NCBI GenBank assembly: GCA_015065765.1
Contig: SVPP01000005.1
Coordinates: forward strand, 62,001-126,000
Direction of reading: 5' to 3'
Length of the DNA stretch: 64,000 nucleotides
From: Oscillospiraceae bacterium
Lineage (GTDB): Bacteria; Bacillota; Clostridia; Oscillospirales; Acutalibacteraceae
This document shows, one piece after another, positions 7,525 through 16,382 of this stretch. Made by a program: the position numbers and the translations under genes. Below the pieces are notes generated by a model. That model was not told where the DNA came from. It did not search any database and was given only the letters and a program-made list of their open reading frames with translations. Position 1 is the stretch's first letter. Every line of letters starts with the position of its first letter.

Positions 7525-8709
7525 ATGAAAAACATATTTTTCCGTCTGGCACTTATGCTACTGACTGTTTTTATCACCATCTTTCCGTGTTTCGATAATC
7601 TGAATATAAGCTATGACAGATTACCGATTTCGTTTGAGATAGAGAATGTCAGCGATATATATAAGCCCTCTGATGAAAATAGTACAGTTGTCAGCGAATA
7701 CCCGACCATTATAAAGCTCTGTCACCAGAAAAACGAAGAAGATAATGGTAAGCTTCTTGCTGCGTTCGAGCATTGGGGAAGCACATATCCTGTATACGAA
7801 AGTACTGATGATGCTGAAACATGGCACTATGTCAGCACTGTAGTGGACAATCTGAATGAGGGCTACTGGAACGAATGGATGCCTTTTTTGTATGAACTTC
7901 CTGCAGATATGGGTGATTTCGAAAAAGGCACGATTATACTTGCTGCAACATCCATATATGGCGAAGGTCCTACAGACAGCACAATAACTCTCTATTCAAG
8001 CACAGACCTTGGAAGAACATTCACTGCTTTCTGCAACGTTGACAAGGCAGGCGGAATAGACTGGGGCGTGTGGGAACCATACTTTATATATGAGGAAGAA
8101 ACAGGCAGACTTTTCTGCTTCTATTCTGATGACTCAGACCCTGAACACTCACAGAAGCTTGTCTGCAAATACACAACCGACCTTGTGAATTGGAGCGAAA
8201 AATTTGAATGTGTTGCTTGTTCTGATTCTTCACTAAGACCGGGCATGCCGTCTATAACAAAAATGGGAAACGGCGAATACATCCTGGTGTACGAAATGGT
8301 AGGCATAAACGGAAATCCCATTTATTACAAGAAAACTAAATCTCTCGACAACTGGGGCGACACCTCTGATTACGGTAAAATCGTGTCTGCTGCAGGAAAA
8401 ACATTCGGTTCTTCTCCCTGTGTGGCATGGACACCTGTGGGCGGTGAATGCGGAACACTGATTGTTACAGCAAAACATATGGTAAAAGGCAGCAGTGACA
8501 CAGGAACAGATATGTTTTTAAGCTTTGATTACGGCAAAACTTTTGTTCCCGTTGATAATCCCATACCTTACGATTCATCTGAAAGAAGCGGATACAGTCC
8601 CTCACTTTTCCTTTCTCCTGATGGCACAACACTTTACTATGCAAACAATCCGCCATGTTATGATGCAACATACAAAATCACTGTTGCGAAAATAAAAATC
8701 GGGGAATAA
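7525..8709 (+). CDS. Secreted sialidase-fold exo-glycosidase (BNR repeats; possibly GH93-like)
   Basis: This 394-aa protein starts behind GCGAGGAGAACGAA. An N-terminal hydrophobic segment (LALMLLTVFITIF) acts as signal peptide or anchor. The rest reads as a six-bladed sialidase-type propeller with Asp-box/BNR motifs YESTDDAETW, YSSTDLGRTF and LSFDYGKTF. Conserved segments SEYPTIIKL, WGVWEPYFIYE and RPGMPSI match the sialidase-related exo-enzymes I associate with GH93 (exo-arabinanases) better than true sialidases, because a clear FRIP arginine motif is missing. It probably trims a polysaccharide at the cell surface. It is monocistronic, preceded by the palindromic repeat. Family moderate, substrate open. 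Confidence 0.65.
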   Translation: MKNIFFRLALMLLTVFITIFPCFDNLNISYDRLPISFEIENVSDIYKPSDENSTVVSEYPTIIKLCHQKNEEDNGKLLAAFEHWGSTYPVYESTDDAETWHYVSTVVDNLNEGYWNEWMPFLYELPADMGDFEKGTIILAATSIYGEGPTDSTITLYSSTDLGRTFTAFCNVDKAGGIDWGVWEPYFIYEEETGRLFCFYSDDSDPEHSQKLVCKYTTDLVNWSEKFECVACSDSSLRPGMPSITKMGNGEYILVYEMVGINGNPIYYKKTKSLDNWGDTSDYGKIVSAAGKTFGSSPCVAWTPVGGECGTLIVTAKHMVKGSSDTGTDMFLSFDYGKTFVPVDNPIPYDSSERSGYSPSLFLSPDGTTLYYANNPPCYDATYKITVAKIKIGE

Positions 8710-8751
8710 TGTTACAAATTACAAATTCACGGATAATTCAATTTTTTTCAA

Positions 8752-8790
8752 CGTAGGGCAGGGGCTTGCTCCTGCCGTTAATTTTTCACT
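8752..8790. repeat. Partial copy of the GTAGGG palindromic repeat
   Basis: CGTAGGGCAGG is followed by GGCTTGCT and CCTGCCGTTAATTTTTC, forming a GGCAGG/CCTGCC hairpin with the same left end as the repeats at 7356 and 11271. The right terminal arm CCCTACGA is missing. Confidence 0.5.
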
Positions 8791-8834
8791 AACAAAAAAG
8801 CAACAGAGGTTCATTCTGAAACTTCTGCTGCTTT
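8791..8834 (-). terminator. Terminator for the Gfo/Idh/MocA gene
   Basis: Near-perfect stem: AAAGCAACAGAGGTT pairs with AACTTCTGCTGCTTT, with two mismatches. On the minus strand it is followed by TTTTTTGTT. It lies 45 nt after the stop of the gene ending at 8879. Confidence 0.75.
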
Positions 8835-8878
8835 TGATTTTATTGAGATTCTGAATATGTTATTTTACAATCCGATAC

Positions 8879-9967
8879 TTAAAACTCAGGAATTTCCATA
8901 GGAACGCCGCCCTGAACGGCTGATTCGTGTGCGATGATTCCGGGAAGTGACATCTGAATTGCAAAGTCAACATCAAGCTCAGGCTTTCTGCCTTCAACAA
9001 GGCAATCGATGAAATCCTTAACCATTTTTGCATCAGCACCGCCGTGTCCGCTGGAATCCTCGCCTTCGTAGCATGTTGTCACCGGAATATCAATCTTTGA
9101 TGTGAATGTACCGGGGATGCTTGAAAGGCTTGCAAGTGAATGTGAGCGGTCAACAATGTCTCTTCTGTCTGTTTCGATTGTGCCCTTTGTACCGCAGATA
9201 CGATAGTTATGGTCATAGCTTGTGTATGCACCGAATGAAACAAGAAGTCTGATGACTGCTCCTTTTGCTGTCTTGAAGAGAGCTACGCCTGTTTCTTTTC
9301 TCTCAGGTGTGTAGGGGTCGTAGTTGATATCAGCTTCCATACATGTTACACTGACACAACGGTCATTCATAACATAAAGAAGAGGACCAAGTTCATGTGT
9401 CAGATATCTGATTGCGGGCTGATATGTTCTCCAGTGACCTTCGGGATAATATGTGGGTGAGAATTCTTTAGGATCAAGAGCATGAAGATACTCCGCTTCT
9501 GCATATGCAATTTCGCCGAACTGACCGTCCTCGTGCATTTTCTTCCATGTCTGGATAAATGCCCAGTAGCAACAGTTTTCAGCAGCCATATATGTAAGCT
9601 CGGGATGTGCAAGACAAGCATTTTTAAGTTCTCTTGCTTCTTCAATTGAGTTTACCGAAGGGATTTCGCAGAGAACATGCTTTCCGGCTTCAAAAGCCTT
9701 GATAACAATGGGCACATGGTAAACTGCTTCGGTGGCTACAATAACTGCATCTATGTCAGATTTGAGGAACTCATCATAATCGCTGAACTGAATGAGATTG
9801 GGGTCATTTACTGCCTCAGCAAGTTCTTCATAGCCTGATTTAAGAATAGCGGGGTTATGGTCGCAGACTGAAACCAATTTTGCGTTTTTTACGCCTGCAA
9901 GACATCTTGCAACGGCCGTACCTCTGCCGAGACCTACAACGCCTACTTTAATGATTTTTTCGCTCAT
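8879..9967 (-). CDS. Gfo/Idh/MocA-family oxidoreductase
   Basis: This 362-aa NAD(P)-dependent dehydrogenase has an N-terminal Rossmann fold with VGVVGLGRGTAVA and the acidic residue of VSVCDHNP that binds the cofactor ribose. The family signature EKP-like position is CEIPSVNS (about residues 96-103). The typical C-terminal alpha/beta domain includes YYPEGHWRTYQPA and RICGTKGTIETD. Family members oxidise or epimerise sugars, inositols or sugar derivatives. The lysine common in this family (EKP) is replaced here by Ile-Pro, so catalytic details may differ. RBS AAGGAGCGATAAAC precedes the ATG. It stands alone, between the exo-glycosidase and a regulator remnant; a role in sugar catabolism is plausible but unproven. 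Confidence 0.82.
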   Translation of the reverse strand: MSEKIIKVGVVGLGRGTAVARCLAGVKNAKLVSVCDHNPAILKSGYEELAEAVNDPNLIQFSDYDEFLKSDIDAVIVATEAVYHVPIVIKAFEAGKHVLCEIPSVNSIEEARELKNACLAHPELTYMAAENCCYWAFIQTWKKMHEDGQFGEIAYAEAEYLHALDPKEFSPTYYPEGHWRTYQPAIRYLTHELGPLLYVMNDRCVSVTCMEADINYDPYTPERKETGVALFKTAKGAVIRLLVSFGAYTSYDHNYRICGTKGTIETDRRDIVDRSHSLASLSSIPGTFTSKIDIPVTTCYEGEDSSGHGGADAKMVKDFIDCLVEGRKPELDVDFAIQMSLPGIIAHESAVQGGVPMEIPEF

Positions 9968-10157
9968 GTTTATCGCTCCTTATTTTTTATGACAACATTT
10001 TATCACAATGAAACACGTAAATCAATAACCCTGCCAATATTTTGTAATTCAACCACTGTTAGAAAAATTCTCAAATGATTAGTTATTGATTTATAAGCAA
10101 AAGTGATTTATTATTAAGTTACAGCAGCGCTACTGAATAAATTCAGAGGTGAAGATA

Positions 10158-11243
10158 ATGAACATTTATTTAGGTGAAAACTTAAAAAACTTAAGAAGAA
10201 AAAGAAATCTCACTCAGGAAAAGCTTGCGGAATTTCTGGGAGTTTCCTTTCAGGCGGTAAGCAAGTGGGAAAGGGGAGACACTTACCCTGATATTTCTAT
10301 GCTTCCTGAAATTGCAGACTTTTTCAAGATAAGCGTTGATGAGCTTTTAGGCGTGAACAGAGCGGAAAATGAAAAAGAAATCACAGAAAAGCTGCAAGAA
10401 TATGACAACCTTACAGACAGTAAGCTGATGCTTGGTATTATTAACTAACTGAAAGCAAAGTTCCCTAATGATTTCCGTGTGCTGATAAGATATCTCTGCT
10501 GTCTTGTGAGGTTTTCGGATGACCTGACTTCAGTTTATTCTGAGGTGCTTTCAATTTACACCAACATTCAGGAAAACTGTACCGATGACAGAATCAGAAT
10601 TAAAGCCAAACGTGCGTTAATCGAATATTATCGTTCACAGCTTGCACTGAATAACAAGAATTTCACTTTCGGAGATTGCGAAAAAATCATCTGCGAAATG
10701 CCGGATATGCGTGATTCAAGAGAAATGTTCTGCACATTTTACCCCATGGATCACCCTGAGCGTGACAACAAAATCCGCAATTCGATCGAAGAAAGCTTCC
10801 TGCTCCGCAATACGTTTTTCTCACACTATTTCTTCTATAACAACAAGTGTTCCGATGAGTGGCAGATTGATGCATTTACAAAAGAGGTTGACTTTCTGAA
10901 TTTCGTCTACGATGACGGAAACTACGGAAAAATGTGGCGTACGGTAATGTATATGTACGGGCATCTCGGTGTGAGATATTTTAACATTGGCGATAAAGAA
11001 AACGCTCTGAAAAACTTCAGAAAAATGTGCCGGCTTGCAAAAGAATTTGACAGCATGGACCGAATCACAACCATGCATTCGGTACTGTTTGAAGGGAAAA
11101 CTTTTGACAAGCACACCCTTGGTTCAACATACGTTGCAACAAGTCAGATGAAAAACCTTCTGGTCAAGAAATATCCTCTTTCCGATGAATTTAAGGAAAC
11201 AAAGGAATTCAAGGAAATTATTGAGGAGCTTGATAAATTATAA
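10158..11243 (+). pseudogene. XRE-family regulator interrupted by an in-frame TAA
   Basis: The ATG at 10158 follows AGAGGTGAAGATA. Residues 1-65 are a clear XRE helix-turn-helix (LTQEKLAEFLG, then VSFQAVSKWERGDTYPDIS). The frame stops at TAA 10446-10448 after LMLGIIN, then continues in the same frame without another stop to 11243 (LKAKFPNDFRVLIRYL onward, about 265 residues). The downstream part is helical and resembles the TPR-like C-terminal half found in this type of XRE regulator. One base change would restore a protein of about 360 aa. It may be a true nonsense mutation, an assembly error, or a functional short DNA-binding protein without its effector domain. Confidence 0.75.
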
Positions 11244-11270
11244 TTTATCTGTATGTTTAAAGTAACCATT

Positions 11271-11346
11271 TGTAGGGCTCGGCGTCCTCGACGAGCCGTT
11301 AAATTATTCGTAAATTCGCGGAAGGTCAGGATGTCCATCCCTACGA
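11271..11346. repeat. Palindromic intergenic repeat with GTAGGG...CCCTACGA ends
   Basis: TGTAGGG (11271-) and CCCTACGA (11339-11346) flank an inner hairpin GGCTCG-gcgtcct-CGACGAGCC. Same end sequences and size as the element at 7356-7431, with a different inner stem. Confidence 0.65.
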
Positions 11347-11382
11347 ATGTTGATTAAAGCACACAAACAAATTATAATTTAC

Positions 11383-11426
11383 AAAATAAAACACGGCAGA
11401 AGTTTTGTAATATAAGCTTCTGCCGT
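11383..11426 (-). terminator. Terminator of the GH16 pair
   Basis: Perfect 10-bp stem ACGGCAGAAG / CTTCTGCCGT followed on the minus strand by GTTTTATTTTG. It lies 17 nt after the last GH16 stop codon. Confidence 0.8.
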
Positions 11427-11442
11427 ATTTGGTTTTGCGGTG

Positions 11443-12351
11443 TTATTTCTGATAGATTTTAACGTAGTCCACAATGAACTCTGTTTTGTATGTTTCTTTA
11501 TCGAATTTGTCAAGTCCGTCGCCGGGGATTTCAAGAGAAACTATTACTTCCTCGGGAACCTGAGAAACGCCGTTTCCGAAGGATGTACGGGCTGTTTCAA
11601 CGCCGTTGATGTAGAAGATGTATTCGTCCTCAGTCCATTCGAGACCATAAGTGTTGAATTCTTCGTAAATGTTGTTTCCTTTAAATCTGCCGAGATTTGC
11701 CGACTGGAAGCCTTCCTGAACACCGTCAACACCTGCACAATGTACTGTGCTTACAATTGCATCGGGGTATGTGTCGTTGTAGCACATTGACTCGAAAATA
11801 TCAATTTCAGCACCGCCGATACCGCCCTTTGAATACTCTGCTTCGTAAGGATTACTTGCCTGAATCCAGAATGCACTCCAGAAAACATCGGCTTTGTTGC
11901 AGATACAACGGATTTCAAAGTAACCGCGTGTGTATCTCTCTTTGAGAGAAACCATTCCGGCGTACCAGCCTTCACCGTATTGGCCGTCTTTGAGATATTC
12001 GCCTGTGATTGTCATTTTGCCGTCTTTGACAGTTACCTGACTTGGTGCATTGAAGCCGTTTCTGCGTGAGCCGTTGGCTCTGTACTGCCAGAGGTCAGTG
12101 TTGAGTGTATCGCCTTCAAACTCATCATACATAACAAGACTGTAACCGTCAAGATTCAGTTTTTCACCTCTGGGTGTTGTGGGAAGTCCGAAAAAGAGCA
12201 TTCCGAAAAGCTCGAAAATTGCCATCAGTCCTGCAAAGAAACCTTTGAGGGAAAAGCCTGTGAACATTTCCTTTGCATTTTCAAAAATCTGAACTACTGC
12301 CCATGCCTCTCTGTAGGCAAGACCTAAAGTTTTATAAAGCCAATCAAACAT
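11443..12351 (-). CDS. GH16 beta-glucanase (laminarinase/lichenase type), second of a tandem pair
   Basis: This 302-aa GH16 jelly-roll enzyme has MYDEFEGDTLNTDLW at the start of the fold (about residue 77), RGYFEIRCI, FWSAFWIQ, and the active-site motif GGAEIDIFES. In that motif the two Glu residues are nucleophile and acid/base and the Asp assists. HCAGVDG and YGLEWTEDEYIFYINGVE follow. It would cleave beta-1,3 or beta-1,3/1,4 glucans. The first about 65 residues are not a classical signal peptide but a hydrophobic/amphipathic stretch (MFDWLYKTLGLAYREAW and GFFAGLMAIFELFGMLFFG), shared with its neighbour. It lies 4 nt downstream of the paralog, and its RBS (AGAAGGT) is inside the neighbour's last codons, so the two are co-transcribed. 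Confidence 0.87.
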   Translation of the reverse strand: MFDWLYKTLGLAYREAWAVVQIFENAKEMFTGFSLKGFFAGLMAIFELFGMLFFGLPTTPRGEKLNLDGYSLVMYDEFEGDTLNTDLWQYRANGSRRNGFNAPSQVTVKDGKMTITGEYLKDGQYGEGWYAGMVSLKERYTRGYFEIRCICNKADVFWSAFWIQASNPYEAEYSKGGIGGAEIDIFESMCYNDTYPDAIVSTVHCAGVDGVQEGFQSANLGRFKGNNIYEEFNTYGLEWTEDEYIFYINGVETARTSFGNGVSQVPEEVIVSLEIPGDGLDKFDKETYKTEFIVDYVKIYQK

Positions 12352-12355
12352 AAAA

Positions 12356-13273
12356 TTAACCTTCTTTCTGATAAATTTTTACATAGTCAATTGTGAATTG
12401 TGTGTTATATGTTTCTTTGTCCATCAAATCAAACTTATCTGAAGATGGTACAACAAGAGAAATAATAGGTCTTTCTTCTACCTGTGAAACACCGTTGCCG
12501 AAGGATGTGCGTGCTGTTTCAACGCCGTTGATGTAGAAGATATATTCATCTTCCGTCCATTCAAGCCCATAAGTATTATATTCTTCGTAAATGTTGTTTG
12601 CCTTGAATGTGCCGAGGTTGGCAGACTGAATGCCTTCAGTTTCACCATCAACGCCTGCACAGTGTACAGTACTTGTAACGGAGTTTGGGTCAGTGCTGTT
12701 GTGACTCATTGATTCGAAAATATCAATTTCGGCACCGCCTACACCGCCTTTTGAGTATTCTGCTTCGTAAGGATGGTCTGCCTGAATCCAGAAAGCACTC
12801 CAGAAATAGGGATCTTTGTTGCAGATACAGCGGATTTCAAAATATCCGTGCTTGTATTTGTTGACAGTTCCTATTTCAGCTCCATACCAGCCTTCGCCGA
12901 ATTTGCCGTCTTCTCTGTACTCGCCACTTATAATCATGTTGCCGTCTTTGAATGATACCTGTTCGGAAGAATATTTTCCTTGTCCCTGAGAACCTTCGCC
13001 TCTGTGAAACCAGAGATCTGTGTTCAGCGTATCGCCTTCAAACTCATCATACATTACGAGGCTGTAGCCGTCAAGATTCAGTTCTTCACCTCTGGGAGTT
13101 GTGGGAAGACCGAAAAAGAGCATTCCGAAAAGCTCGAAAATTGCCATCAGTCCTGCGAAAAATCCTTTGATTGAAAATCCTGTCCACATTTCCTTTGTGT
13201 GTTCAAAAATTTCGACAATTGCCCAAGCCTCTCTGTAGGCAAGACCTACTGTTTTGTAGAGCCAGTCAAACAT
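12356..13273 (-). CDS. GH16 beta-glucanase (laminarinase/lichenase type), first of a tandem pair
   Basis: This 305-aa paralog of the downstream GH16 gene has the same layout. It has an N-terminal MFDWLYKTVGLAYREAW segment with a hydrophobic patch, then MYDEFEGDTLNTDLW, HGYFEIRCI, and active-site motif GGAEIDIFES followed by MSHNSTDPN. YGLEWTEDEYIFYINGVE and a beta-strand C-terminus ending FTIDYVKIYQKEG complete the fold. Differences between the copies concentrate in the loop after LNTDLW and around EIDIFES, which line the substrate cleft. They may therefore have distinct glucan preferences. RBS AAGGAGGTTTTAAT lies upstream; first gene of the operon. Lack of a canonical signal peptide leaves the location uncertain: cytoplasmic, or membrane-attached by the N-terminus. 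Confidence 0.87.
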   Translation of the reverse strand: MFDWLYKTVGLAYREAWAIVEIFEHTKEMWTGFSIKGFFAGLMAIFELFGMLFFGLPTTPRGEELNLDGYSLVMYDEFEGDTLNTDLWFHRGEGSQGQGKYSSEQVSFKDGNMIISGEYREDGKFGEGWYGAEIGTVNKYKHGYFEIRCICNKDPYFWSAFWIQADHPYEAEYSKGGVGGAEIDIFESMSHNSTDPNSVTSTVHCAGVDGETEGIQSANLGTFKANNIYEEYNTYGLEWTEDEYIFYINGVETARTSFGNGVSQVEERPIISLVVPSSDKFDLMDKETYNTQFTIDYVKIYQKEG

Positions 13274-13372
13274 ATTAAAACCTCCTTTTATTGATTCTCT
13301 AATTGATTTTATAATATAAATTGAAACATGTCAAATAATAATTAAAATATTTGAAAAAATTTGTAAACACTC

Positions 13373-13401
13373 TTTACTTATAAGGTAAAATTTAGTACAA
13401 T
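13373..13401 (+). promoter_or_regulatory. Candidate sigma-A promoter of pyrH
   Basis: TTTACT (13373-13378), 17-bp spacer, TACAAT (13396-13401), 32 bp before the pyrH start codon. Confidence 0.55.
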
Positions 13402-13433
13402 GTATGTGTATAAATAAAGCGGAGGTAATCTTT

Positions 13434-14137
13434 ATGAAAACTGTTTACAAAAGAATACTTTTGAAAATCAGCGGTGAAGTTCTTGCAGGAGAGGCAGGTC
13501 ACGGAATTGATTTTGACACAGCGCTCGGTATCTGCAAAGCAGTAAAGGAGATAAGCCGTGCAGGAGTTCAGGTTGGACTTGTTGTAGGTGGCGGTAACTT
13601 CTGGAGAGGCAGATCAAGCGGTAAAATGGACCGCTCCCGTGCAGATCATATGGGTATGCTCGCTACTGTTATGAATGCAACCGCTCTTGAAGATACATTT
13701 GAGCAGATTGGTGTGGACGCAGTTGCAATGTCAGCACTTCCCATGGAGCAGTTTGCTGAAACATTCGTGTGCAGCAAGGCTAAAAAATATCTTGAAGAGG
13801 GTAAGGTAGTTATTTTGGTTGCGGTACAGGTAACCCCTTCTTCACAACTGACTCAGGTGCAGCTCTCAAGGCTGCTGAAATCGAAGCAGATATTCTCTTC
13901 AAGGCAACAAATGTTGACGGTGTTTACGATAAAGACCCCAATAAGTTTGAAGATGCTGTGAAGTTCGATACTCTTACTCAGGCTGAAATTCTTGAAAAAG
14001 ACCTGAAGGTTATGGACAGTACTGCAGCAGCACTCTGCAAGGACAATAATATTCCGATTCTTGTATTCAACCTCAATGATCCCAGAAATATCATCAGAGC
14101 TGTTGAAGGACAGAACATCGGCACGATCGTAAAGTAA
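13434..14137 (+). CDS. pyrH: Uridylate kinase (UMP kinase), frameshifted in this sequence
   Basis: PyrH phosphorylates UMP to UDP. The ATG at 13434 has GGAGG 8 nt upstream. The N-terminal part reads [25 protein letters not shown] and [12 protein letters not shown], all typical of bacterial hexameric UMP kinase. At about 13817-13823 (TTGGTTGCGGTACAGG) the frame shifts. In the original frame the protein runs into an unrelated tail and stops at 13961. One added base restores [16 protein letters not shown], then [14 protein letters not shown] and the normal C-terminus to TAA 14135-14137, a normal length for the family. Because pyrH is usually essential, a 1-nt sequencing or assembly deletion is the likeliest cause. 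First gene of the pyrH-frr-uppS-cdsA-dxr-rseP-ispG-polC cluster. Confidence 0.92.
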
Positions 14138-14173
14138 TTAATTTGAAATAATATAAATTCAGGAGGCAATATT

Positions 14174-14728
14174 ATGCAGACAGTATTTAACGTAACAAAG
14201 GAAAAAATGGAAAAAACACTCGGCTCACTTCAGTCAGAGTATGCATCAATCAGAGCAGGCAGAGCAAGTGCAGCGGTTCTTGACAGAATCAGTGTTGATT
14301 ATTACGGAACACCTACACCCATCAATCAGCTTGCAACAGTTTCAGTAGCTGAAGCAAGAATTCTCAACATCCAGCCCTGGGATAAATCAGTTCTCACAGC
14401 AATTGAAAAGGCTATCCAGACTTCAGATATCGGCATCAACCCCACAAACGACGGTTCAATCATCCGCCTTGTTTTCCCGCCTCTCACAGAGGACAGAAGA
14501 AAGGAAATCGTAAAGGATATCAAGAAAAAGGCTGAAGATGCAAAGGTTGCAATCCGTTCAATCAGACGTGACAACATTGATAAGCTTAAGAAGATGCAGA
14601 AGAATTCTGAAATCACTGAAGATGACCTTTCAAACGGTGAAGAAAAGATTCAGAAGATTACTGATGAATACATCAAAAAGATTGACGATAAAGCAAAAGA
14701 TAAAGAAAAGGAAGTAATGGAAATCTAA
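14174..14728 (+). CDS. frr: Ribosome recycling factor
   Basis: This 184-aa protein has full family length. Together with EF-G it splits the post-termination 70S complex. The sequence has the RRF signature: SIRAGRASAAVLDRISVDYY in the three-helix bundle, TPINQLATVSV and WDKSVLTAIEKAI in the small domain, then PLTEDRRKEIVK and the Lys-rich IRRDNIDKLKK helix. RBS TCAGGAGGCAATATT sets the start. It lies 36 nt after pyrH, the standard gene order in Firmicutes. Confidence 0.97.
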   Translation: MQTVFNVTKEKMEKTLGSLQSEYASIRAGRASAAVLDRISVDYYGTPTPINQLATVSVAEARILNIQPWDKSVLTAIEKAIQTSDIGINPTNDGSIIRLVFPPLTEDRRKEIVKDIKKKAEDAKVAIRSIRRDNIDKLKKMQKNSEITEDDLSNGEEKIQKITDEYIKKIDDKAKDKEKEVMEI

Positions 14729-14752
14729 GTTTCCGTTACACAGTTAAAATTT

Positions 14753-15490
14753 ATGAAGAGTAAATTTGAACTTGAGCATTTCGAGGTTCTGCCGAAACAC
14801 GTCGGCGTTATTATGGACGGCAACGGACGTTGGGCAAAGAACAGGGGACTTGAACGCTCTGAAGGTCACAAAGCGGGTGCAAATGTTTTCAGAACAATCT
14901 GCGAATATGCCTGTGACCTTGGCATAGAGTGCATAACTTTCTATGCTTTTTCAACTGAAAACTGGGCAAGACCTGAAATGGAAATCAAAGGAATTATGTC
15001 GCTTCTTCGTTCATATCTTCTGGAGGCACTTGACCGTAAGAAAGAAAACGAAGAAAAAGGCATGAGAATCAAGTTTGTCGGTGATGTGAGCCGCGTTGAC
15101 AAGGATTTGCAGAAGATGATAAAAATTATCGAAAAGCAGTCTGCAGGTAAAACAAGAACGGTTGTAAATATCGCTGTGAATTACGGAGGAAAGCAGGAAA
15201 TTCTCCGTTCCGTTAAGGAAATTGCAAAGGGAATCGAAAGAGGAAACCTTTCGGCAGATGATGTGACAGAGGAGCTTATTGAGAAAAATCTGTACACACC
15301 TGATTTTCCGTCCTGCGACCTGATTATCCGCCCCAGCGGAGAATACAGACTTTCAAATTTCTTGACATGGCAGTCGGCATATTCTGAGTTCTGGTTTTCA
15401 GATATTTTATGGCCTGATTTTACCGTTGAGAACTTTAATGAAGCTCTCAGAGCTTATGAAAAAAGAAACCGTCGATTCGGCGGAATATAA
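14753..15490 (+). CDS. uppS: Undecaprenyl diphosphate synthase (isoprenyl transferase)
   Basis: This 245-aa cis-prenyltransferase adds isopentenyl units to farnesyl diphosphate to make the C55 carrier for cell-wall synthesis. Visible family motifs are VIMDGNGRWAK with the catalytic Asp, EGHKAGA, ITFYAFSTENWARP, VNIAVNYGG, and the C-terminal DLIIRPSGEYRLSNFLTWQ and FSDILWPDF. The usual family motif reads SGExRLSNFLLWQ, and here Thr replaces the second Leu. The start ATG 14753 has only a weak upstream RBS; it lies 24 nt after frr. Confidence 0.96.
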   Translation: MKSKFELEHFEVLPKHVGVIMDGNGRWAKNRGLERSEGHKAGANVFRTICEYACDLGIECITFYAFSTENWARPEMEIKGIMSLLRSYLLEALDRKKENEEKGMRIKFVGDVSRVDKDLQKMIKIIEKQSAGKTRTVVNIAVNYGGKQEILRSVKEIAKGIERGNLSADDVTEELIEKNLYTPDFPSCDLIIRPSGEYRLSNFLTWQSAYSEFWFSDILWPDFTVENFNEALRAYEKRNRRFGGI

Positions 15491-15510
15491 TTGAAACCGG
15501 TGATTACAAA

Positions 15511-16362
15511 ATGAAAACAAGATTGATTTCTTCAGCGGTAGCACTCATAATCGGTATTGGTGTAATGTTTCTGATTTTTACACCTGTATTTCCGATTTTT
15601 GCGGCATTCTTAAGTGTTTTTGCGGCATATGAGATAATGAACGTTGCAAAAATCAGGAGTAAGCTTATCCTTATACCTGCTCTTGTTTTTTCGGCTATAA
15701 TGCCCAACTATTTTGCATATAAAAGTATGATTCCCTTTGAAATTCCTGAAGGCGCAGTAGTAGCTTTGTATGTGATACTTATGATGTCGCTGATGCTGAA
15801 AGTACATAAGCAAACCCGCTTTGAACAGGTTGCAATAGCACTTTATGCATCTATTTTCGTGCCGTACGCTTTTTCATCTGCAGTCTCAATCAGAGATATC
15901 CATACTACATATGCAGGCATTTACACAAAAGCTGAAGCAGTCTACCTTGTTTTGTTTGCACTTTTCTGTGCACTTATTACAGATAGCTTTGCATATTTTG
16001 TGGGCAGAAAATTCGGTAAACATAAAATGGCACCTATTATCAGTCCAAAGAAGAGTATTGAGGGTGCTGTAGGCGGTCTTATTCTGTCATCAGCATTCAA
16101 TATCGCAGTTTTTGCAGGTGTGAGAGAATGGCTTTTCGGCGGAGAAACAGCAATCAGCTTTGTTTTTATTGCCGTAATGTCTGTGCTCCTTTCAGCTATC
16201 AGTATGCTTGGCGACCTGACAGCATCTCTTCTCAAACGTAATTTCGGTGTTAAGGATTTCGGCAATATTATGCCCGGTCATGGCGGAATTATGGACAGAT
16301 TTGACAGTTGTATTTTTGTAATTCCTGTTCTTGCAGCAGGTATCAAGTTTGTAAATATGTAA
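15511..16362 (+). CDS. cdsA: Phosphatidate cytidylyltransferase
   Basis: This 283-aa polytopic membrane enzyme makes CDP-diacylglycerol from phosphatidate and CTP. Seven or eight hydrophobic segments alternate through the protein. The CdsA signature is clear near the C-terminus: SMLGDLTASLLKRNFGVKD followed by NIMPGHGGIMDRFDS, which hold the conserved metal-binding Asp residues. DSFAYFVGRKFGKH is the upstream conserved loop. It lies 20 nt after uppS and just before dxr, as in Bacillus and Clostridium. Confidence 0.95.
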   Translation: MKTRLISSAVALIIGIGVMFLIFTPVFPIFAAFLSVFAAYEIMNVAKIRSKLILIPALVFSAIMPNYFAYKSMIPFEIPEGAVVALYVILMMSLMLKVHKQTRFEQVAIALYASIFVPYAFSSAVSIRDIHTTYAGIYTKAEAVYLVLFALFCALITDSFAYFVGRKFGKHKMAPIISPKKSIEGAVGGLILSSAFNIAVFAGVREWLFGGETAISFVFIAVMSVLLSAISMLGDLTASLLKRNFGVKDFGNIMPGHGGIMDRFDSCIFVIPVLAAGIKFVNM

Positions 16363-16382
16363 AATTAAAAAGAGGTAGAAGC

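Noticed and set aside
7371-7598. Plus-strand 75-codon frame upstream of the sialidase-fold gene
   Set aside because: It reads through the palindromic repeat and overlaps the real start in another frame.
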